This document shows positions 61,414-64,000 of a stretch of 64,000 bases of DNA, one piece after another. Origin of the DNA: Rhizobium lusitanum (lineage in GTDB: Bacteria; Pseudomonadota; Alphaproteobacteria; Rhizobiales; Rhizobiaceae); assembly GCF_014189535.1 (NCBI RefSeq), contig NZ_CP050307.1, positions 248,001-312,000 on the forward strand. Reading direction: 5' to 3'. Each line of letters opens with the position of its first letter. The stretch's first letter is position 1. The notes under the pieces are model-generated. The model ran no database searches. It saw only the letters and a list, made by a program, of their open reading frames with translations, and had not been told where the DNA came from. The position numbers were made by a program, and so were the translations under genes.

Positions 61414-62147
61414 GCGAGGTACGCGAGGCCCGGATCCGCATCAGCGAGATATTCGGGCCGACGATCCAGGGCGAGGGCATATTGATCGGCCTGCCGACCA
61501 TCTTCGTGCGCACCGGTGGCTGTGACTACCGCTGTTCCTGGTGCGATACGCTGCATGCGGTAGATAGCGACTACCGCGATCAATGGCGGCCGATGTCGGT
61601 CGATGAGATCTGGCAGGATGTAACGAAGCTTTCCGGCGGCAAGCCGCTGACGGTCTCGCTGTCTGGCGGAAACCCGGCGATCCAGCCGCTTGGGCTGTTG
61701 ATCGCTCGTGGTCATGGAGAGGGCTACAGCTTCGCACTGGAGACACAGGGGAGCGTCGCCAAGGACTGGTTCGCCGATCTCGATACTCTCGTGCTGAGCC
61801 CAAAACCGCCGTCGAGCGGTATGGTGACGGATTGGGCCGCGTTCGACGACTGTCTGCGCTTGGCGGCGGACAAGCCGCAGATCGCGCTGAAGATCGTCGT
61901 CTTCGACGACCGCGACTATGCCTATGCGCGCGAAGCCGCCGCCCGTTATCCGCATCTGCCGGTCTATCTTCAGCCCGGCAACCATACGCCGCCGCCGCCC
62001 GATGCGGACGACGCGACAATCGACATTGACGGGATCATGGACAGGATGCTTTGGCTCGTGGACAAGGTCATGGCCGACGGATGGTTCGAAGCGCGTGTTC
62101 TGCCACAGTTGCACGTCCTGCTCTGGGGCAACAAGCGTGGCGTCTAG
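61410..62147 (+). CDS. queE: 7-carboxy-7-deazaguanine synthase
   Basis: This is a 245-residue radical-SAM enzyme. The cluster motif C38, C42 and C45 (CDYRCSWC) has the CX3CX2C spacing of QueE, following [23 protein letters not shown]. Later parts [13 protein letters not shown] and VYLQPG are typical. It turns 6-carboxytetrahydropterin into 7-carboxy-7-deazaguanine, the step between QueD and QueC. The operon order queC, queD, queE covers three consecutive steps; the GTP cyclohydrolase step is not in the window. Confidence 0.94.
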   Translation: MSEVREARIRISEIFGPTIQGEGILIGLPTIFVRTGGCDYRCSWCDTLHAVDSDYRDQWRPMSVDEIWQDVTKLSGGKPLTVSLSGGNPAIQPLGLLIARGHGEGYSFALETQGSVAKDWFADLDTLVLSPKPPSSGMVTDWAAFDDCLRLAADKPQIALKIVVFDDRDYAYAREAAARYPHLPVYLQPGNHTPPPPDADDATIDIDGIMDRMLWLVDKVMADGWFEARVLPQLHVLLWGNKRGV

Positions 62148-62229
62148 CACCGATGTCCCGCTTGCAGTGTCACCGATCGCGTCGGCGAGGGCCGCAGTTG
62201 CATTGGCGGCATCTCACGGCTAAGTATCT

Positions 62230-62239
62230 TGGTACGCCA
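62230..62239 (+). promoter_or_regulatory. Possible FCD/GntR site upstream of the regulator gene
   Basis: TGGTACGCCA followed by TAAT lies 84 bp before the regulator start. It matches the symmetric TGG-N4-CCA pattern seen also at 63152 and 63342, suggesting autoregulation. Confidence 0.55.
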
Positions 62240-62322
62240 TAATACGGCTTGCGAACGATGGTCTGAGAAAAACGGCCGATGTTCGTGACAAAAGGTGATG
62301 TCTTCGAGACCGGGGTGCAGGG

Positions 62323-63018
62323 ATGAATGATGATTTGCGGGGCGCGGCAATTCGGGTGGAGCGTCCGGCGAAAACCTTGCGCGAGCTGGCGCTCGACAAG
62401 GTGCGCGAAGCAATAGTCAACGGGTATTTTCGCCCCGGCCATCGTCTGGTGGAGCGTGATCTCTGTGCTCAGCTGGGCGTCAGCCGTACGATCGTGCGCG
62501 AAGTTCTGCGTCATCTCGAGTCGGAAGGTCTGGTTGCCAATCTGCCGAACAAGGGGCCGATTGTCGCGTTGCTCGACCATGGCGAGGCGAAGCAGATCTA
62601 TGAGATTCGCGGTGCGCTTGAAGGCATGGCCGCGCGCCTTTGCGCCGAACAAGGCAATCCCGCGATCGCCGATGCCCTGGACAAATCGTTGCAGGACATC
62701 CGCAACAGCTATCGGGACAAGGATATGCCGGGCGTGCTCGCGCATACTTCCTCCTTCTACCAGACGCTGTTCAGCATGGTCGATCGCCACGTCGCCTGGG
62801 GGATCGTCAACCTTTTGACCGTCCGCATCAATCATCTGCGCTCGATGACGATCAAGACGGAGAACCGCGGCGTCCAGGGTCCGGCGCAAATGGCCCGTAT
62901 CGTCGATGCCATCCGGCGCGGTGATGGGCCAGGGGCCTATCAGGCGGCAATGGATCATGTCGCCAGCGCCAGCGCGATCGCCGAGGCGGTTTTGTCCGGG
63001 CAGCAATCGGTCGGCTGA
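62323..63018 (+). CDS. GntR/FCD-family regulator
   Basis: This is a 231-residue regulator. The winged helix is residues 18-75 (LRELALDKVREAIVNGYFRPG, RTIVREVLRHLESEGLVANL). The FCD domain is residues 85-215, with metal-binding candidates in YEIRGALEGMAARL, SFYQTLFSMVDRH and MDHVASASAIA. It is followed by a 363-bp gap and an amino-acid-synthesis-family gene. Three near-identical TGG-N4-CCA sites in the region are its probable operators. Confidence 0.9.
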   Translation: MNDDLRGAAIRVERPAKTLRELALDKVREAIVNGYFRPGHRLVERDLCAQLGVSRTIVREVLRHLESEGLVANLPNKGPIVALLDHGEAKQIYEIRGALEGMAARLCAEQGNPAIADALDKSLQDIRNSYRDKDMPGVLAHTSSFYQTLFSMVDRHVAWGIVNLLTVRINHLRSMTIKTENRGVQGPAQMARIVDAIRRGDGPGAYQAAMDHVASASAIAEAVLSGQQSVG

Positions 63019-63381
63019 CCTGTCGCGGGCTGTTCCCGCAAGACACTTCCTTTGAATCCGGAAAGTAGGCGGGCTCAGCGAGCCGACTCGCCACGCGAAA
63101 TTGCGTCCGAAAACGCGCTGCCAGCTTGACACCGTACTTTGATCAATGTGACGGTATGCCATAATCAAGAATACCAAAATGGAACGTCAATGAACTGGGA
63201 TGTCGCTGTGAGGTTGCGCCCTCGCTCTTGAGCGATCGGCGGGTCTATTTTAGCGTCAACGCATTGCTATTGTTACCTTTATTGAAAGGAAATCGCGGAC
63301 TTTTCGCGATCCTCAGAAACCAGCTTGACAGTTTTGTATGATGGCATACCATAATATGTAATCTTAAAAGCGAGATGGCCG
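63019..63381. other. Regulatory region with two similar promoters
   Basis: No gene was seen. Two blocks each start CCAGCTTGACA (63121-63131 and 63320-63330) and are followed by a TGG-N4-CCA-type site with CATAAT downstream (63152-63165 and 63342-63355). The second lies at 17-20 bp spacing and is the likely promoter of the next gene; the first may be a duplicated, weaker copy. Confidence 0.6.
63342..63351 (+). promoter_or_regulatory. Possible FCD/GntR operator ahead of the amino-acid-synthesis gene
   Basis: TGGCATACCA overlaps the end of a promoter with -35 TTGACA at 63325-63330 and a -10-like CATAAT at 63350-63355. A related site CGGTATGCCA is at 63152-63161. Confidence 0.6.
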
Positions 63382-63984
63382 ATGACCCTTCAAATCCGAA
63401 AGACCCTGCTGCAGATTGAAACGACGCTGATTGAGGGCGGCAAAGCGGCGGCCGTTCCGCTGAAGCTGTTTTCCGCATTGGCGGTCGTCAAGAATCCCTG
63501 GGCAGGGCGTGGTTTTGTCGAGGATCTGAAGCCCGAGATCCATGCGGTCGCTCCGGTTCTTGGCGAACTGCTGACCAAGATGATCATTGAAGCGGTCGGT
63601 TCTGGCGAGGCGGTCGAAGCTTATGGCAAGGCGGCGGTCGTCGGTGTTGACGGCGAGATTGAGCATGCCTCGGCGCTCATCCATACGCTCCGCTTCGGCA
63701 ATCATTATCGCCAGGCGGTCGGCGCCAAGTCATACCTCGCCTTCAGTAACACTCGCGGCCCGGCCAGTGCGCCGATCATGATCCCGCTGATGGACAAGAA
63801 TGATGAGGGTCGTCGCTCGCATTACCTGACGATCCAGACGTCCATTCCAGATGCTCCGGCTGCCGACGAGATCGTCGTGGCGCTTGGCGCCTCCGTCGGA
63901 GGCCGGCCGCATCACCGCATCGGCGACCGTTACCAGGATCTGAGGGATCTGGGGCAGGACGTCGCCAATCCCGCCGGCGTTTGA
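63382..63984 (+). CDS. Amino acid synthesis family protein (DUF1185)
   Basis: This is a 200-residue protein matching the family Pfam calls amino acid synthesis (PF06684). Recognisable parts are ALAVVKNPWAGRGFVEDLKPE, AYGKAAVVGVDGEIEHASALIHTLRFGNHYR and GRRSHYLTIQTSIPDAP, with ASVGGRPHHRIGDRYQDL near the end. The biochemical role is not established; members occur beside GntR regulators and amino-acid-type importers. It starts at ATG 63382 and is preceded by the operator at 63342. It may continue into an operon past the window edge. Confidence 0.85.
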   Translation: MTLQIRKTLLQIETTLIEGGKAAAVPLKLFSALAVVKNPWAGRGFVEDLKPEIHAVAPVLGELLTKMIIEAVGSGEAVEAYGKAAVVGVDGEIEHASALIHTLRFGNHYRQAVGAKSYLAFSNTRGPASAPIMIPLMDKNDEGRRSHYLTIQTSIPDAPAADEIVVALGASVGGRPHHRIGDRYQDLRDLGQDVANPAGV

Positions 63985-64000
63985 CGGGGTCGGGATGTCG

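Noticed and set aside
1..64000. CRISPR arrays or prophage
   Set aside because: No regularly spaced repeats and no phage structural, integrase or lysis genes were seen; the only recombinases are IS3 and IS66 transposases.

Overview
The window looks like chromosomal or chromid DNA of a Rhizobium-type alphaproteobacterium. It is mostly GC-rich and carries families typical of Rhizobiaceae (DUF982, DUF1127, DUF1194, LprI-like and BtpA-type proteins). It holds several sugar-type ABC importers, a coniferin-type GH3 beta-glucosidase and rhizobial IS66 and IS3 elements. No rRNA, tRNA, CRISPR or prophage is visible.

Layout. 1-9.1 kb: the end of a methyltransferase, an LprI-like secreted protein, a Cys-rich mini-protein beside an AraC regulator, a DUF1127 protein, a chemoreceptor, and a ribose-type ABC importer (binding protein, double ATPase, two permeases, minus strand). 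9.2-13.6 kb: a DUF982 protein, then a shikimate/quinate-type cassette (MHS-family transporter, TetR regulator, AroE-like dehydrogenase). Its two structural genes share an identical 16-bp palindromic operator. 13.9-20 kb: a visibly AT-rich surface-polysaccharide island with a large RgpF/glycosyltransferase fusion, a pyruvyl-transferase-like gene and an ABC-2 export permease without its ATPase. 20.06-24.3 kb: an IS3-family element split by an IS66 element with a clean 8-bp target duplication, then an IS66 tnpB remnant. 24.3-27.8 kb: a beta-helix exported protein with a duplicated 5' leader, and a hexapeptide acetyltransferase.

28.3-36.8 kb: an XRE-cupin regulator followed by an operon for an unassigned substrate (ribose-type importer, phosphotriesterase-like hydrolase, GATase1-like protein, PfkB kinase, BtpA/SgcQ TIM barrel, M20 amidohydrolase), most genes joined by ATGA overlaps. 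36.8-45.2 kb: a second catabolic unit on the minus strand (DapA-like aldolase, GntR regulator, Ugp/Mal-type importer, PfkB kinase) with a divergent M20 peptidase. 45.4-49.7 kb: an ECF sigma factor, a membrane protein, a Spy/CpxP-like sensor, DUF1800 and DUF1501. 49.7-55 kb: GNAT, TetR, MFS transporter and GH3 beta-glucosidase. 55-64 kb: a branched-chain aminotransferase, DUF1194 with a 24-codon membrane mini-ORF, a divergent LuxR response regulator and hybrid kinase, queCDE with a candidate preQ1 riboswitch, and a GntR/FCD regulator with an amino-acid-synthesis-family protein.

A cross-cutting oddity: four genes (14070-17689, 17772-18856, 43784-45198, 46468-46916) are each broken by the loss of one base in a homopolymer (C5, T7, T5, A5). 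Adding one base restores a full-length family member each time. This may be systematic base-calling error, or real slippage mutation or phase variation. The best candidates for undescribed biology are the 29-36.8 kb catabolic operon and the sigma-factor/DUF1800/DUF1501 unit.
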